DNA from: Bacillota bacterium
GTDB lineage: Bacteria > Bacillota > Clostridia > Oscillospirales > Acutalibacteraceae
Length of the DNA stretch: 6,254 nucleotides
NCBI GenBank assembly: GCA_029007015.1
Contig: JAQXHB010000097.1
Span: forward strand, 1 to 6,254
Reading direction: 5' to 3'
The stretch's first letter is position 1. Each line of letters begins with the position of its first letter. Position numbers and translations under genes: made by a program. The notes beneath the pieces are model-generated. The model ran no database searches and had not been told where the DNA came from. It worked only from the letters and a program-made list of their open reading frames with translations. This document shows, one piece after another, positions 5,351 to 6,254 of this stretch.

Positions 5351-6112
5351 TTGAATATAAATATTGACGGTCTGAATATAAATTACATCGATGTAGGTGA
5401 GGGCAAACCGATAGTTATGCTTCACGGCTGGGGCTCATCACTCGATGCTTTCAGGTTGATTACCGACTGCCTCTCGTCCGGTCGGCGTGTCATTGCTCTC
5501 GATTTTCCGGGTTTCGGCGGCAGTGATATGATTGGCGAGCCCTGGAGCGTTGAGGATTATTGCCAATTTACACTGAAATTTTTTGATGCGCTCGATTTGC
5601 ACGACCCCGACCTTATCTGTCACTCATTTGGCGGCCGCATTGTCATTAAACTGTGCGGCAGCGGACGGCTCAATCCCGAAAAAATCGTCCTCATGGACGC
5701 CGCCGGCATCAAAAATAAACCAAGCGTCAAATCGCGTGTTCGCACCGCCGCCTTTAAAACAGGCAAGTTCCTTTTGACCCTGCCGATTGTGCGCAACTTC
5801 AGCCGGTCGGCTCTCGACCGACTGCGGGCTCACTTCGGCTCGGCCGATTACAATTCGGCGCCGCCGGTGCTGCGTTCAACGCTGGTCAAAGTGGTCAATG
5901 AGGATTTGCGCGATTATCTTAAAAATATTAAGGCGTCGGCTCTGCTTATATGGGGCGACCTTGACACGGCGACGCCGCTGAGCGACGCCAAACTGATGGA
6001 GCGCGAGATTTCTGACTGCGGTTTGTGCGTCATCAAGGGAACCGGCCACTTTTCATTCATCGAGCGTCCTGCTCAGGTCAATGCTATCCTATTGAGTTTT
6101 TTCGGAGGATAA
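5351..6112 (+). CDS. Alpha/beta hydrolase
   Basis: This 253-residue protein is a typical alpha/beta hydrolase of the small esterase/lipase-like type, with no signal peptide and so probably cytoplasmic. The oxyanion-hole motif is HGWG (25-28), and DFPGFGGSD (51-59) is the standard block after it. The nucleophile elbow CHSFGG (90-95) carries Ser92, with Cys in place of the usual first Gly. The acid is probably Asp205 in WGDLDTATP and the base His233 in GTGHFSF, so the triad is complete. A basic helical lid segment lies at about 121-165. The substrate cannot be predicted. Translation starts at TTG. The next gene begins 2 bases after the stop, and its ribosome binding site (GGAGG, 6104-6108) lies in the last codons, so the two genes are almost certainly co-transcribed. 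If that gene is a Mur ligase, a cell-envelope substrate is possible, but this is inference. Confidence 0.9.
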   Translation: MNINIDGLNINYIDVGEGKPIVMLHGWGSSLDAFRLITDCLSSGRRVIALDFPGFGGSDMIGEPWSVEDYCQFTLKFFDALDLHDPDLICHSFGGRIVIKLCGSGRLNPEKIVLMDAAGIKNKPSVKSRVRTAAFKTGKFLLTLPIVRNFSRSALDRLRAHFGSADYNSAPPVLRSTLVKVVNEDLRDYLKNIKASALLIWGDLDTATPLSDAKLMEREISDCGLCVIKGTGHFSFIERPAQVNAILLSFFGG

Positions 6113-6114
6113 TT

Positions 6115-6254
6115 ATGAATTTGAACATAATTGTAACGGTTTTGCTCGGCCTTTCGGGTGCGGTTTTGCTGACTGAACAATTACATATGTTACAGCAAAA
6201 CTCCTACTTCAACTCGAGATATCTCGGCTGGCTGCGCACATCATTTGGCGCGTT
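6115..6254 (+). CDS. Start of a membrane-anchored protein, probably MurF-like Mur ligase (partial)
   Basis: The gene begins with ATG 6 bases after GGAGG (6104-6108) and stays open to the right edge, so only 46 residues are visible. They contain one membrane segment (about 3-20) followed by HMLQQNSYFNSRYLGWLR (24-41). The H-x-x-Q-Q-N-x-Y pattern and the following RYxxWL resemble the N-terminal extension of membrane-anchored Mur ligase (MurF-like) proteins of Clostridia, which often follow an alpha/beta hydrolase gene. This is recalled from family patterns; no ATP-binding or ligase domain is inside the window. If correct, the protein acts in peptidoglycan precursor or related cell-wall synthesis. 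Otherwise it is an unknown small or large membrane protein. Confidence 0.6.
   Translation, partial: MNLNIIVTVLLGLSGAVLLTEQLHMLQQNSYFNSRYLGWLRTSFGA

Noticed and set aside
5243..5425. Open frame of 60 codons on the minus strand across the divergent control region and hydrolase start
   Set aside because: It is made mostly of AT-rich intergenic sequence with Tyr/Asn-rich translation, no ribosome binding site and overlap with the hydrolase N-terminus.

Overview
The window looks like ordinary chromosome from a bacterium of the Firmicutes, most likely class Clostridia. The reasons are strong AGGAGG-type ribosome binding sites, sigma-A-like promoters (TTGAAA/TTGAAG with 17-base spacers to TATAAT), AT-rich intergenic gaps between coding regions of medium GC, a TTG start behind a strong Shine-Dalgarno site, and the gene families present (COG2509 FAD dehydrogenase, DUF1836 regulator, flotillin with NfeD partner, membrane-anchored Mur ligase-like start). 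This placement is inferred from content and was not checked by a search. There is no sign of phage, insertion sequence, CRISPR, tRNA or rRNA.

Layout from left to right. (a) 2-418, plus: the C-terminal end of a FAD-dependent dehydrogenase, closed by an 11-bp hairpin (438-471) that can also serve the facing gene. (b) 513-1364, minus: a stand-alone protein resembling the 2-oxoacid dehydrogenase E2 acyltransferase catalytic domain, whose usual active-site His and Asp are replaced. (c) 1365-1452: a short AT-rich gap with two almost completely overlapping divergent promoters. (d) 1453-2352, plus: an RluA-family pseudouridine synthase, followed by a 13-bp hairpin (2358-2388) between convergent genes. 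(e) 5087 down to 2400, minus: a tight three-gene operon, DUF1836 helix-turn-helix protein, then NfeD-like membrane protein, then flotillin, with gaps of 1 and 23 bases. (f) 5088-5350: a 263-base AT-rich divergent control region with a promoter for each side and inverted repeats over both. Its middle, about 5166-5280, shows nothing else I can support. (g) 5351-6112, plus: an alpha/beta hydrolase, followed after 2 bases by the start of a membrane-anchored protein that resembles the N-terminus of clostridial MurF-like ligases and runs off the window.

The clearest functional unit is the flotillin operon. Flotillin and NfeD proteins are established partners in bacterial membrane microdomains. Here they are led by a DUF1836 putative DNA-binding protein, and the operon promoter carries a perfect inverted repeat between its -35 and -10, so autoregulation is a reasonable guess. 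The NfeD protein has an unusual loop in which Asp occupies every second residue for 23 residues, interleaved with His, which suggests metal binding. The hydrolase and Mur-ligase-like pair suggests a cell-envelope operon, and a PerR/Fur-like box overlaps its -10. No wholly new system is evident; the most interesting leads are the Asp/His loop, the regulator-led flotillin operon and the E2-like protein without catalytic residues.
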